A stretch of 32,645 nt of DNA from Massilia sp. UBA2604 (GTDB lineage: Bacteria > Pseudomonadota > Gammaproteobacteria > Burkholderiales > Burkholderiaceae_D). The notes beneath the pieces were generated by a model. That model was not told where the DNA came from, did not search any database, and saw only the letters and a program-made list of their open reading frames with translations. Below, in pieces: positions 1 through 7,897 of the stretch. The position numbers were made by a program, and so were the translations under genes. The stretch is taken from contig DDKG01000087.1 in NCBI GenBank assembly GCA_002339265.1, positions 1,817-34,461 of the forward strand, written 5' to 3'. How positions within the stretch are numbered: the first letter of the stretch is position 1; every line of letters begins with the position of its first letter.

Positions 1-951
1 GAGCTGGCCAAGCGCTGCGAAAACGCCGCCTTCGAGGTCGACAAGCGCATCACCAACAGCGAAGGCTCCAGCGTTTACGTGCAGCAATCGCACTTCGTCG
101 GCGCCAATTCGCGCGGCTTCATCGGTGGCTATCCGTTCTCGCGCCACACGATCTCGGTGGCGCCGATCGCCGGCAAGGGGAACCAGATGCAGCGCGACGA
201 CTGGTATACCTCGTCGCGCAATCCGAAAGAACTGGCCAAGCCCGAGAAGGTCGGCCGCTACGCCGCCGAGCGCGCGCTTGCGCGCCTGAACGCGCGCAAG
301 CTCAATACCCGCACCTGCCCGGTGCTGTTCGAAGCGCCGCTGGCCGCCGGCCTCTTGGGCGCCTTCGTGCAAGCCGTGTCGGGCGGCGCGCTGTACCGCA
401 AGTCGACCTTCCTGCTCGATACCCTGGGCAAGCAGGTATTCCCCTCGCACATCCAGATCGTCGAAGACCCGCACCTGATCGGCGCCGTCGGCTCGGCGCC
501 GTTCGACGAAGAGGGTGTCAAGACCGTGCGCCGCAAGGTGATCGCCGACGGCGTGCTGCAGGGGTACTTCCTGTCCTCGTATTCGGCGCGCAAGCTGGGC
601 ATGCAGACCACCGGCAATGCCGGCGGCTCGCACAATCTCGAAATCGTCTCCAAGGACACCCGCCGCAGCGACGACTTCGAAGGCATGCTGCGTAAGCTCG
701 GCACCGGCCTGCTGGTGACCGAACTGATGGGCCAGGGCGTCAACTACGTGACCGGCGACTACTCGCGCGGCGCGTCGGGCTACTGGGTCGAGAACGGCGT
801 CATCCAGTATCCGGTCGAAGAGATCACCATCGCCGGCAATATGCGTGAGATGTTCCAGCAAATCGTTGCCGTCGGTAACGATACCCTCGTACGCGGCAAC
901 AAGACCACCGGCTCGATCCTGATCGAGAAGATGGTCGTGGCCGGTAACTGA
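1..951 (+). CDS. pmbA: Metalloprotease PmbA/TldE, C-terminal part (5' truncated by window edge)
   Basis: The reading frame is open from the first base and ends with TGA at 949-951, giving the last 316 residues of a protein that is usually about 450 residues long. The sequence shows the conserved TldD/PmbA C-terminal fold, including the segment around GYFLSSYSARKLG, the TGNAGGSHN stretch, and a GASGYWVENG stretch before the terminal VGNDT region. TldD and TldE (PmbA) form a cytosolic heterodimeric peptidase that processes small modified peptides and was first linked to microcin B17 maturation and to CcdA antitoxin degradation. In this family the metal-binding residues lie in TldD, and PmbA is the partner subunit. 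It is followed after 11 bp by a small gene with a strong ribosome binding site, so the two are probably co-transcribed. The start is outside the window. Confidence 0.93.
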   Translation, partial: ELAKRCENAAFEVDKRITNSEGSSVYVQQSHFVGANSRGFIGGYPFSRHTISVAPIAGKGNQMQRDDWYTSSRNPKELAKPEKVGRYAAERALARLNARKLNTRTCPVLFEAPLAAGLLGAFVQAVSGGALYRKSTFLLDTLGKQVFPSHIQIVEDPHLIGAVGSAPFDEEGVKTVRRKVIADGVLQGYFLSSYSARKLGMQTTGNAGGSHNLEIVSKDTRRSDDFEGMLRKLGTGLLVTELMGQGVNYVTGDYSRGASGYWVENGVIQYPVEEITIAGNMREMFQQIVAVGNDTLVRGNKTTGSILIEKMVVAGN

Positions 952-962
952 AGGAGAGCGCC

Positions 963-1202
963 ATGGGCCGATTCGTCCGCATCGACAAGGAAAGCAGCCC
1001 CAAGACGGTGCTGCTCAATCTCGACCTGGTGGCCACCGTCGAGCTGGCGCCGCAGTCCGACCTGCTCAGCTCGGGCGCGGACAGCCGCAAGGTCTACGCG
1101 ACCTTCCTCGCGCCGGATAAAACCGCGATCGCGACGCTGCATTTCGACAGCAGCGAGGATGCGAATGCGTGGGTCAAGACCCACCTGGGCGTCGAACTCT
1201 GA
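963..1202 (+). CDS. Small conserved-type hypothetical protein, 79 aa
   Basis: This short frame begins 11 bp after pmbA and has a clear ribosome binding site (AAGGAGA, five bases before the ATG), which is the main reason to call it a gene. The protein is soluble, has no signal peptide or membrane segment, and alternates short hydrophobic strands with charged loops (VLLNLDLVATVEL, KVYATFLAP, IATLHFDSSEDANAW). This suggests a small beta-rich fold with a C-terminal helix. I do not recognise the family. Its position suggests co-expression with pmbA, but no functional link can be shown. The alternative that it is non-coding is unlikely, because the strong ribosome binding site and GC-rich third codon positions match the neighbours. 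Confidence 0.75.
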   Translation: MGRFVRIDKESSPKTVLLNLDLVATVELAPQSDLLSSGADSRKVYATFLAPDKTAIATLHFDSSEDANAWVKTHLGVEL

Positions 1203-1322
1203 TCGCTCCACCCTGCAGGATTGTTGGTCGATAGTGAATTAACAATCCTCTTTCAGTATCTTTATCGCTGTAGCGCAGAACGGCAAGATGAGCCGCTCAT
1301 CCACCACGCGCAAGGATCAGCA

Positions 1323-1820
1323 ATGCAAACGATAGCCCCCGAGACCAGTCCATCCGTGGCGCGCGAGCGCCTGCTGCTGCCGCAACTGGACGCCTTCTAC
1401 CGGCGCGCCGAACCCGTCCTCTACGCCCTGCTGCGCTTCGTCTTTGGCGTCGTCATGTTCACCCACGGTCTGCCCAAGGCGCTGGGCATCCCGCACGGCT
1501 CGATGGCCGATCCGATGGCCGGCTCGACCAAGATGATCCAGGACGTCATGGGCTTGCCGTTCGCCCCGCAGCTGGCCTTCCTCGTCATGCTGCTCGAAAC
1601 GGTTGGCGCGCTGATGCTGGCGTTGGGACTCTGGGCCAGGCCGGTCGCCCTGTTGATCGCATTGCAGATGGTCGGTATCTGCTTTGCCCTCGGCCCCACC
1701 TGGCCGTGGATCGACCGCGGCATCGAGTTTCCCTTCCTGATGGGTTTCCTGGCGCTGTACATCGCGGTGCGCGGCAGCGGGCAATTCGCGCTGGAGCGCA
1801 AGATCGGCGTGTCGATCTGA
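1323..1820 (+). CDS. DoxX family integral membrane protein, 165 aa
   Basis: The protein has four hydrophobic segments in the DoxX arrangement: around LLRFVFGVVMFTHGLPKALG, LAFLVMLLETVGALMLALGLW, PVALLIALQMVGICFALG and FPFLMGFLALYIAV. DoxX-type proteins are small inner-membrane proteins tied in some bacteria to thiosulfate:quinone oxidation or redox stress, but most members, including this one, have no assigned substrate. The frame is open upstream to 1221. I chose the ATG at 1323 because AAGGA precedes it at a suitable distance and because the upstream residues are not hydrophobic or family-like. A TTAACA hexamer at 1239-1244 could be part of a promoter, but no convincing -10 follows. The gene converges on the M14 carboxypeptidase gene. 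Confidence 0.85.
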   Translation: MQTIAPETSPSVARERLLLPQLDAFYRRAEPVLYALLRFVFGVVMFTHGLPKALGIPHGSMADPMAGSTKMIQDVMGLPFAPQLAFLVMLLETVGALMLALGLWARPVALLIALQMVGICFALGPTWPWIDRGIEFPFLMGFLALYIAVRGSGQFALERKIGVSI

Positions 1821-1835
1821 ACCTGGTGCGCCATG

Positions 1836-1861
1836 AAAAACGCCCCGGCGTGCGGGGCGTT
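1836..1861 (-). terminator. Rho-independent terminator for the M14 carboxypeptidase gene
   Basis: A perfect 9-bp stem (AACGCCCCG at 1839-1847 with CGGGGCGTT at 1853-1861, 5-base loop) is followed on the minus strand by a run of T residues, seen as A residues at 1836-1840. On the plus strand no T-run follows, so it mainly stops transcription coming from the minus-strand carboxypeptidase gene 30 bp away. It may slow readthrough from doxX as well. Confidence 0.75.
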
Positions 1862-1890
1862 GTCGTGAAGGCAGGGTTTTAACAGCCTGC

Positions 1891-3024
1891 TTACTTGATC
1901 GCGCGGATCGCGTTCAGCACCGGCTGCAGCACAGCGGCGCCCAGGCGCGCGCTGCGTGCGCCGTCCCAGCCGACCTGCGGATCCGGGTCGTTCGCGTTGT
2001 CCTTGAACGGCAGTTCCAGCGTGAGCGACAGGCAGCCGAAGGCATGGGTGATGTGCGGCGAACCCATGGTCAGGGTCTCTTCGGTGTACGGCGTGGCGCC
2101 GTAGCCGTGCACGTCCTGGAAGTCCGGGCTGGCGATCTTGAAGTCGGCGATGAAGCGGTCTTGCGCCTCGCCCTGTTCCTTGGTGAAGTTCGGCAGCGAT
2201 TCGCTGCCGGCCACGAACACATAAGGCAGGCCCTCGTCGCCGTGCACATCCAGGCACAGGTCGACGCCGGTTTCGTGCATCTTCTGCAGGACCAGGAACA
2301 CCTCGGGGCTGCGTTCCATGCTCGGCTTGAGCCATTCGCGGTTCAGGTTCGCGCCGGCCGCATTGGTGCGCAGGTTGCCGCGCACCGAGCCGTCCGGGTT
2401 CATGTTCGGCACCACGTAGAACACCGATTCCTTCAGCAGCTGGCGTCCGAACGGGTGGGCCGGGTCGAGCAGCGCGTCGAGCATGCCCTCGACGAACCAT
2501 TCGGCCATCGTCTCGCCCGGGTGCTGGCGTGCGATCACCCACACCTTCTTTTTACCCTCGGCCGGCTCGCCGATCACCAGCATGTTCAGGTCGCGGCCAT
2601 CGACGGTCGAACCCAGGTCGAGCATGCGCACGTTTTCGGCCATCTGGGCGCGGTCCAGCAGCTCCAGGTGGCGCTCCCACGAATACGGCTCGAAATAGGC
2701 GTAGTAGACGCTGTCCATGCCCGGGGTGTGCTCGATGGTCAGCACCTGGCCGTCGAAGCTGGTCGGCACGCGGAACCAGTTCACGCGGTCGTAGCTCGCC
2801 ATCGCCTGGTAGCCTTCCCAGCCGGCCGGATAGGCGGCCTTGCCGGCGTTGAGCAGGCGGATGTTGCAGGCCTGGCCTTGCGCGCCCTGCAGGCGGAAGT
2901 AGAACCACTGGATGATGTCGGCGTGCGAGTCCTTGCGGATGTTCAGGTCGATGGCATTGGCGCTGGTGGCGTTCACGACCTCGATGGCGCCAGCGTCGAA
3001 TTGGCTGCTGATCTTGATAGACAT
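1891..3024 (-). CDS. M14 family zinc carboxypeptidase, cytosolic carboxypeptidase-like, 377 aa
   Basis: Residues 1 to about 120 form a beta-rich N-terminal domain of the kind found in cytosolic carboxypeptidase (CCP/Nna1-like) members of M14. The catalytic domain follows. Visible active-site elements are the HPGE motif (H168, E171), the third zinc ligand H261 in LDVHGDE, the substrate carboxylate-binding pair N228-R229 in NLNRE, and the catalytic glutamate E337 in TLELPF. There is no signal peptide, so it should act in the cytoplasm by removing C-terminal residues from peptides or proteins. The bacterial substrate is not known. The frame can be extended to 3054, but the ATG at 3024 is preceded by AGGA seven bases upstream and starts the conserved sequence MSIKISSQFD. 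It lies downstream of paaX on the same strand with a 73-bp gap. A role in phenylacetate metabolism is not implied by the sequence. Confidence 0.9.
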   Translation of the reverse strand: MSIKISSQFDAGAIEVVNATSANAIDLNIRKDSHADIIQWFYFRLQGAQGQACNIRLLNAGKAAYPAGWEGYQAMASYDRVNWFRVPTSFDGQVLTIEHTPGMDSVYYAYFEPYSWERHLELLDRAQMAENVRMLDLGSTVDGRDLNMLVIGEPAEGKKKVWVIARQHPGETMAEWFVEGMLDALLDPAHPFGRQLLKESVFYVVPNMNPDGSVRGNLRTNAAGANLNREWLKPSMERSPEVFLVLQKMHETGVDLCLDVHGDEGLPYVFVAGSESLPNFTKEQGEAQDRFIADFKIASPDFQDVHGYGATPYTEETLTMGSPHITHAFGCLSLTLELPFKDNANDPDPQVGWDGARSARLGAAVLQPVLNAIRAIK

Positions 3025-3097
3025 GGTGTTGTCCTGTGTTGGGAAAGGCGTCAAAGGATTGATGATACCCGCTTTTCAGCGTGGTCTTGTGCGCCGA

Positions 3098-4024
3098 TCA
3101 GTCCCGCAATCCGCCGAAGCGGCCGTAGTAGGCGACATCGGCCTCCGGCGTCGCCGCGTCTTCCTTGCGCAGCATGGCCAGCACGTGCTCCTCGGCGCGC
3201 GCGTGGCACAGGCGGTAGATGTCGCGCGCCAGCGCGTAAGCGTCGGCCCCCGGCCACGGCTGCGGCAGCAGGGCCAGCGGCAGCATCGGATCGTGCAGCT
3301 GCACCCGGCGGTAGGCGTGGATCAGGAGCGTGCGGATCGCGAATGCATGCTCGGGCGCCACGTCGCCCTTGCCCAGCATGTCGGGCAGTGGCGCGAAGCT
3401 GTCGATGAAGCCGCGATAGGCATTGACCACCGCGTCGAGATTCCAGCAGTCGCCCACCAGCTCGGGCAGCGGGCGCGAGCCCATGCCGGGCAGCGCGTCG
3501 ACCTGGCATACGAATACCTTGCCGACGGCATCCGCGCGCGCCAGGATCTCGCGCAGCGTGTCGTGCTCGGGCGCGGGGTGCGCCATCACGCCGGTGGCCA
3601 GCATGGCGAAACCTTCCCACTCGAGTTCCTTGCGCAGCAGCGTGCGCAGCTCGCTGTCGATCGTCCCGTTCGGCGCCAGCACGAAGGTCCAGCGGCCATC
3701 CCAGTCCAGGCCCGGCGCCGAATAGATGCGGCGGTTGGCGCGCTCGAAGCGCGGCAGCGCCTTCGGCTCGATCGCATAGCGGCTGCGCCGGCCTTCGCGG
3801 CTGGCCGTCAGCCAGCCCTCCTGCACCAGGCGGAACACGCTGGTGCGCACCAGCCGGTCGCCGACGCCCAGCGGCCCCAATAGTTCGATCATGCTGCCCA
3901 GCCAGAAAGCGCCGCCATGCGGCGCGATCGTGTCGCCGCACACGGTCACCACCAGCGACTTGTGGCGCGGCGGATCGGTGGCCAGGGTGTGGGCGATCCA
4001 CTCAGTGCTGGATAGTCTTTTCAT
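3098..4024 (-). CDS. paaX: Phenylacetate operon repressor PaaX, 308 aa
   Basis: The protein matches the PaaX family in length (about 310 residues) and layout. It has an N-terminal winged-helix DNA-binding domain at about residues 20-95 (VRTSVFRLVQEGWL followed by the basic turn SREGRRSRY) and a larger C-terminal effector-binding domain. PaaX represses paa catabolic operons and is released by phenylacetyl-CoA, the product of PaaK. A TTG codon at 4036 would add four residues. The ATG at 4024 (MKRLSSTEW) is preferred, although neither start has a strong ribosome binding site. The gene is divergent from paaA across a 117-bp AT-rich region with candidate operators, as expected for an autoregulated local repressor. 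Many Burkholderiales instead use a TetR-type PaaR, and none is seen here. Confidence 0.92.
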   Translation of the reverse strand: MKRLSSTEWIAHTLATDPPRHKSLVVTVCGDTIAPHGGAFWLGSMIELLGPLGVGDRLVRTSVFRLVQEGWLTASREGRRSRYAIEPKALPRFERANRRIYSAPGLDWDGRWTFVLAPNGTIDSELRTLLRKELEWEGFAMLATGVMAHPAPEHDTLREILARADAVGKVFVCQVDALPGMGSRPLPELVGDCWNLDAVVNAYRGFIDSFAPLPDMLGKGDVAPEHAFAIRTLLIHAYRRVQLHDPMLPLALLPQPWPGADAYALARDIYRLCHARAEEHVLAMLRKEDAATPEADVAYYGRFGGLRD

Positions 4025-4141
4025 GACGGCAATCAATTTTTCGTGCTGCGATATGATTCAAAATTATTGTGTACATCAAGTTTTTTGTATCGTATTATGA
4101 TTTGGACGGGTTTGCAATTGTAGAGAACCACGGGGGAAGCT
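4025..4141. promoter_or_regulatory. Divergent paaX-paaA promoter/operator region
   Basis: This AT-rich region separates divergent paaX and paaA. The heptamer TATGATT occurs twice in direct orientation, at 4052-4058 and 4096-4102, 44 bp apart (about four helical turns). The first copy continues as TGATTC, the core I recall for E. coli PaaX operators. For paaX on the minus strand, TTGATG (4074-4079) and TCATAT (4051-4056) are spaced by 17 bp, and the -10 overlaps the first heptamer. For paaA, TATTAT (4093-4098) or TATGAT (4096-4101) overlaps the second heptamer, but its -35 is weak. A repressor bound at both heptamers could block both promoters. The sequence repeats are seen directly; the operator role is inference. 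Confidence 0.5.
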
Positions 4142-5131
4142 ATGTACGCACAGATGGTGGAGACCGGCCTCAAGAAAGTCCGCACAGAACAGGACATGAG
4201 CGCCGAAGAGCAGGCGTTCCAGGCGCGCATCGACGCCGGGATCAAGATCGAACCGAAGGACTGGATGCCGGAAGCGTACCGCAAGACGCTGGTGCGCCAG
4301 ATTTCGCAGCACGCGCATTCCGAGATCGTCGGCCAGCTCCCGGAGGGCAACTGGGTGACGCGCGCGCCGACCCTGCAGCGCAAGTCGGTGCTGCTGGCCA
4401 AGATCCAGGACGAGGCCGGCCACGGCCTGTACCTGTACAGCGCCGCCGAAACCCTGGGAGTCTCGCGCGACGAGCTGCTGCAGGCCCTGCATGCGGGTAA
4501 AGCCAAATATTCGAGCATCTTCAACTATCCCACCTTGAGCTGGGCCGACATGGGCGCGATCGGCTGGCTGGTGGACGGCTCGGCCATCATCAACCAGATC
4601 CCGCTGTGCCGCTGCTCGTATGGCCCGTATGCGCGCGCCATGGTCCGCGTCTGCAAGGAAGAGTCCTTCCACGCACGCCAGGGCTACGACATCATGATGG
4701 CGCTGGCCAAGGGCACGCCGGAGCAGAAGGCGATGGCCCAGGATGCGCTCAACCGCTGGTGGTGGCCGTCGCTGATGATGTTCGGTCCGTCGGATGCCGA
4801 ATCGGTCAACAGCGCGCAGTCGACGGCCTGGCGCATCAAGCTGTTCTCGAACGACGAGCTGCGCCAGCGCATGGTCGACCAGACCGTGCCGCAAGCCGAA
4901 TACCTGGGCCTGACGATTCCCGATCCCGACCTTAAATGGAACGCCGAACGCGGCTCCTACGATTTCGGCGAGATCGACTGGTCCGAGTTCCACAACGTCC
5001 TGAAGGGCAACGGCCCCTGCAACCGCGAGCGCCTGCGCACGCGCGTGAAAGCCTGGGACGACGGCGAATGGTTCCGCGAGGCGCTGGTCGCCCACGCCGA
5101 CAAGCAAGCCGCCAAAAAAGCCGCAGCCTGA
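4142..5131 (+). CDS. paaA: 1,2-phenylacetyl-CoA epoxidase, catalytic subunit PaaA, 329 aa
   Basis: PaaA is the di-iron oxygenase subunit of the ring 1,2-phenylacetyl-CoA epoxidase (PaaABCDE), which uses O2 to form the 1,2-epoxide of phenylacetyl-CoA. The ferritin-like di-iron pattern is visible as paired ExxH motifs, DEAGH (E91, H94) and EESFH (E174, H177), with additional carboxylates such as E61 on a neighbouring helix. Length and sequence agree with the family throughout (for example [20 protein letters not shown]). The ATG follows a GGGGGAAGC ribosome binding site. It is the first gene of the cluster. A 99-bp gap containing a palindromic repeat separates it from paaB, an unusual break because the later epoxidase genes are tightly packed. 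Confidence 0.97.
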   Translation: MYAQMVETGLKKVRTEQDMSAEEQAFQARIDAGIKIEPKDWMPEAYRKTLVRQISQHAHSEIVGQLPEGNWVTRAPTLQRKSVLLAKIQDEAGHGLYLYSAAETLGVSRDELLQALHAGKAKYSSIFNYPTLSWADMGAIGWLVDGSAIINQIPLCRCSYGPYARAMVRVCKEESFHARQGYDIMMALAKGTPEQKAMAQDALNRWWWPSLMMFGPSDAESVNSAQSTAWRIKLFSNDELRQRMVDQTVPQAEYLGLTIPDPDLKWNAERGSYDFGEIDWSEFHNVLKGNGPCNRERLRTRVKAWDDGEWFREALVAHADKQAAKKAAA

Positions 5132-5160
5132 TCTATCACGGCTTCCGGCGTGGCCCCGAA

Positions 5161-5190
5161 CGTAGGGTGGACGGCTCCGCCGTCCACGCG
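5161..5190. repeat. REP-like palindrome between paaA and paaB
   Basis: A perfect 9-bp inverted repeat (GTGGACGGC at 5167-5175 and GCCGTCCAC at 5179-5187, 3-base loop) sits in the 99-bp paaA-paaB gap, with CGTAGG before and GCG after. It resembles the short GTAGGGTGG-type intergenic palindromes common in Burkholderiales genomes. No T-run follows, so it is not a canonical terminator. In the transcript it would form a stable hairpin between two epoxidase cistrons. Confidence 0.7.
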
Positions 5191-5230
5191 TTCAACTCAC
5201 GCTGGCGCACCGCATTAACGGAGACAAAAA

Positions 5231-5515
5231 ATGAGCAAAGAATGGCCCCTGTGGGAAGTCTTCATCCGCAGCCAGCACGGCCTCGCCCACAAGCACGTCG
5301 GCAGCCTGCACGCCCCTGACGCCGAAATGGCGATCAACAACGCCCGCGACGTCTACACCCGCCGCAACGAAGGCGTCTCGATCTGGGTGGCGCGCGCCGC
5401 CGACATCGTCGCCAGCAGCCCATCCGACAAGGAAGCGCTGTTCGAGCCGGCCAACAGCAAGGTCTACCGCCACCCGACCTTCTTCCCGATGCCGGAAGAA
5501 GTCAAGAACCTGTGA
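5231..5515 (+). CDS. paaB: 1,2-phenylacetyl-CoA epoxidase, structural subunit PaaB, 94 aa
   Basis: This small protein matches PaaB across its length, including the start KEWPLWEVFIRSQHGL, the central SLHAPDAEMAINNARDVYTRR segment and the C-terminal YRHPTFFPMPEEV. PaaB is a small subunit that bridges PaaAC heterodimers in the epoxidase complex. It is needed for activity but carries no metal or cofactor. The ATG is preceded by GGAGA. The stop overlaps the likely GTG start of paaC (GTGA), which indicates translational coupling. Confidence 0.96.
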   Translation: MSKEWPLWEVFIRSQHGLAHKHVGSLHAPDAEMAINNARDVYTRRNEGVSIWVARAADIVASSPSDKEALFEPANSKVYRHPTFFPMPEEVKNL

Positions 5516-6276
5516 GCGCCGTCATGGATGCGAAGCTTGAATACCTGCTGCGCCAGGGCGACAACGCCCTCATCCTGTCGCAGCAACTGTGCCAGCTGGT
5601 CGGCAAGGGCCCCGCGCTCGAAGAAGACATGGCCTTGTCCAACGTCGCCCTCGACCTGCTGGGCCAGACCCGCATGTGGCTGACGTATGCGGGCGAGCTC
5701 GAAGGCAAGGGCCGCGATGAAGACCGCCTGGCCTTCCTGCGCGACGCCATTGAGTACCGCAACTGCCTGCTGGTCGAGCAGCCCAACGGCAGCTATGCCG
5801 ATACGCTGACGCGCCAATTCCTGTTCGACACCTGGCACTACTTCCTGATGGACGGCCTGACCCGGGCCAAGGACGAACGCATCCGCGAAATCGCCGCCAA
5901 GTCGATCAAGGAAGTCACGTACCACCTGCGCCGCAGCGGCGACCTGATGGTGCGCCTGGGCGACGGCACCGACAAGAGCCGCGCGATGATGCAGACCGCG
6001 CTCGACGAGCTGTGGATGTACAGCGGCGAGATGTTCATCTACGACGAGATCGACAATGCGATGGTGGAGCAGGGCATCGCCCCTGCGGCCGAGCTGCTCC
6101 GCAAGCAGTCGCTCGACCACATGGCCGAGGTCTTCGCCGAGGCTACCCTGACGATGCCGTCGCCGGACGCCTGGATGCAGCGCGGCGGCAAGCAGGGCCG
6201 CCACAGCGAGCGGCTCGGCTTCATCCTGGCCGAGATGCAGTTCCTGCAGCGGGCCTACCCGGGAGCGACCTGGTAA
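5512..6276 (+). CDS. paaC: 1,2-phenylacetyl-CoA epoxidase, structural subunit PaaC, 254 aa
   Basis: PaaC is a ferritin-like paralogue of PaaA that forms the stable PaaAC core but lacks a complete di-iron site in characterised members. The sequence fits the family (KLEYLLRQGDNALILSQQL, ALDLLGQTRMWLTYAGELEG, RSGDLMVRLGDGTDKS). Two starts are possible: GTG at 5512, overlapping the paaB stop by four bases with GGAAGAAG about ten bases upstream, or ATG at 5524 (MDAKLEYLL). I give the GTG start because of the coupling overlap, but the ATG start would lose only four non-conserved residues. Its stop codon shares one base with the paaD start (TAATG). Confidence 0.95.
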   Translation: MSAVMDAKLEYLLRQGDNALILSQQLCQLVGKGPALEEDMALSNVALDLLGQTRMWLTYAGELEGKGRDEDRLAFLRDAIEYRNCLLVEQPNGSYADTLTRQFLFDTWHYFLMDGLTRAKDERIREIAAKSIKEVTYHLRRSGDLMVRLGDGTDKSRAMMQTALDELWMYSGEMFIYDEIDNAMVEQGIAPAAELLRKQSLDHMAEVFAEATLTMPSPDAWMQRGGKQGRHSERLGFILAEMQFLQRAYPGATW

Positions 6277-6788
6277 TGACCTTTCTGGCCGTCACCGTCG
6301 AACAGGTGTGGGACTGGCTCGGCGAGGTCGCCGATCCGGAGATTCCCGTCATCTCGGTGGTCGACCTTGGCATCGTGCGCGGCGTGCGCTTCGAGGCGGA
6401 GCAGTGCGTGGTCACGATCACACCGACCTATTCTGGCTGCCCGGCCATGCAGGTGATCTCTGACTCAGTCAGCCACGCCCTGCGCGCGCACGGCATCGAG
6501 GACGTCCGCATCGAGAGCCGCCTGGCGCCCGCCTGGACCACCGACTGGATGAGTGAAGCAGGGAAGGCCGCATTGAAGGGCTACGGCATCGCGCCGCCGG
6601 TGCAGCAGGCGATCGACATCAGCGGCCTGCACGCCGGCATCCGCCGCCGCGCCGCGCCCGACGTCAGCTGCCCGCACTGCGGCTCGCCCCACACCCAACT
6701 GACCAGCGAATTCGGCTCGACCCCGTGCAAGGCGCTGTACAAGTGCCTCGATTGCCGCGAGCCGTTCGATTACTTCAAATGCCACTGA
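6276..6788 (+). CDS. paaD: Phenylacetyl-CoA epoxidase maturation protein PaaD, 170 aa
   Basis: The N-terminal part is a MIP18/DUF59 domain, with DPEIPVISVVDLGI (residues 20-33) and the PTYSGCPA motif with C55. The C-terminal part is a zinc-ribbon-like module with CxxC pairs at C132/C135 and C157/C160. PaaD is required for epoxidase function and is thought to help assemble iron-sulfur or iron centres, because MIP18-type proteins act in Fe-S maturation; it is not a catalytic subunit. The open frame extends back to 6012 inside paaC, but the ATG at 6276 begins the family sequence and overlaps the paaC stop by one base. That is the normal coupling seen in paa operons. Confidence 0.95.
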   Translation: MTFLAVTVEQVWDWLGEVADPEIPVISVVDLGIVRGVRFEAEQCVVTITPTYSGCPAMQVISDSVSHALRAHGIEDVRIESRLAPAWTTDWMSEAGKAALKGYGIAPPVQQAIDISGLHAGIRRRAAPDVSCPHCGSPHTQLTSEFGSTPCKALYKCLDCREPFDYFKCH

Positions 6789-6795
6789 GGCCAGC

Positions 6796-7872
6796 ATGAG
6801 CAAGTTCCATCCACTGACCGTGTCGAAGGTGAAGCACGAGACGCGCGACGCCATCGCCGTCACCTTCGACGTGCCGCCCGAGCTGAAAGAGACCTTCGCC
6901 TACCGCCAGGGCCAGTACCTGACCCTGCGCGCCACCATCGATGGCGAGGAGCTGCGCCGCTCTTATTCGATCTGCTCGGCCGTGCAGGACGAGCAGCTGC
7001 GGGTCGCGATCAAGCGCTGCAGCGGCGGGGTGTTTTCAAGCTGGGCCAACGACAGCCTGCAACCCGGCGCCACGCTGGACGTGATGCCGCCCAGCGGCAA
7101 CTTCAACGTGCCACTCGACGCAAGCAGCAGCCGCCACTACCTGGCCTTCGCCGCCGGCAGCGGCATCACGCCGATCCTGTCGATCGTGAAGACCACGCTG
7201 CAGGCCGAGCCGGAAAGCCGCTTCACCATCGTCTACGGCAACCGCGCCTCGTCGAGCGTGATCTTTCGCGACGAGCTGACCGACCTGAAGGACCAGTACA
7301 TGGGCCGCCTGCGCCTGGTGTACGTGATGAGCCGCGAGCAGCAGGACATCGAGCTGTTCAATGGCCGCATCACCGAGGACAAGTGCAGCCAGTTCCTGCG
7401 CCACTGGATCGACATCAGGGACATCGACATCGCCTTCATCTGCGGTCCGGAAGACATGATGCATGGTGTTTCTCGCGCGCTGCAGGCAGCCGGCCTGCCG
7501 AAGGAGCAGATCCGGAGCGAGCTGTTCGCCGCCAGCGCGCCGACCCGCGAACGCAAGCCGCGCGCCACGGAGTCGGACGCCCGACACCTGACCGATGTGA
7601 CCGTGATCATGGACGGCAACGCCACCAGCTTCACAATGGACAAGGACAAGGAATCGCTGCTGGACGCCGGCCTGCGCGCCGGCCTCGATATGCGCTATTC
7701 ATGCAAGGGCGGCGTGTGCTCGACCTGCCGCTGCAAGGTGCTCGACGGCGAAGTCGAGATGGATGTGAACTACGCGCTGGAGGATTACGAGGTGGCGCGC
7801 GGCTTCGTGCTGAGCTGCCAGAGCTTCCCGGTCACCGACAAGGTGGTGGTCGATTTCGATATCCACGAATAA
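6796..7872 (+). CDS. paaE: 1,2-phenylacetyl-CoA epoxidase, reductase subunit PaaE, 358 aa
   Basis: PaaE passes electrons from NADPH to the di-iron centre of PaaA. The domain order is clear. An FAD-binding barrel carries RSYSIC (residues 55-60), an NAD(P)-binding domain carries GSGITP (121-126) and CGPEDMM (216-222), and a C-terminal plant-type ferredoxin domain has [2Fe-2S] ligands C303, C308, C311 and C341. Length agrees with the family. The ATG lies seven bases after the paaD stop with GAGG as ribosome binding site. It is the last gene of the tightly packed epoxidase block; the next gene, paaG, starts only after a 153-bp repeat-containing gap. Confidence 0.97.
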   Translation: MSKFHPLTVSKVKHETRDAIAVTFDVPPELKETFAYRQGQYLTLRATIDGEELRRSYSICSAVQDEQLRVAIKRCSGGVFSSWANDSLQPGATLDVMPPSGNFNVPLDASSSRHYLAFAAGSGITPILSIVKTTLQAEPESRFTIVYGNRASSSVIFRDELTDLKDQYMGRLRLVYVMSREQQDIELFNGRITEDKCSQFLRHWIDIRDIDIAFICGPEDMMHGVSRALQAAGLPKEQIRSELFAASAPTRERKPRATESDARHLTDVTVIMDGNATSFTMDKDKESLLDAGLRAGLDMRYSCKGGVCSTCRCKVLDGEVEMDVNYALEDYEVARGFVLSCQSFPVTDKVVVDFDIHE

Positions 7873-7897
7873 CCATCGATAGCCCGCAGCTTGTGCA

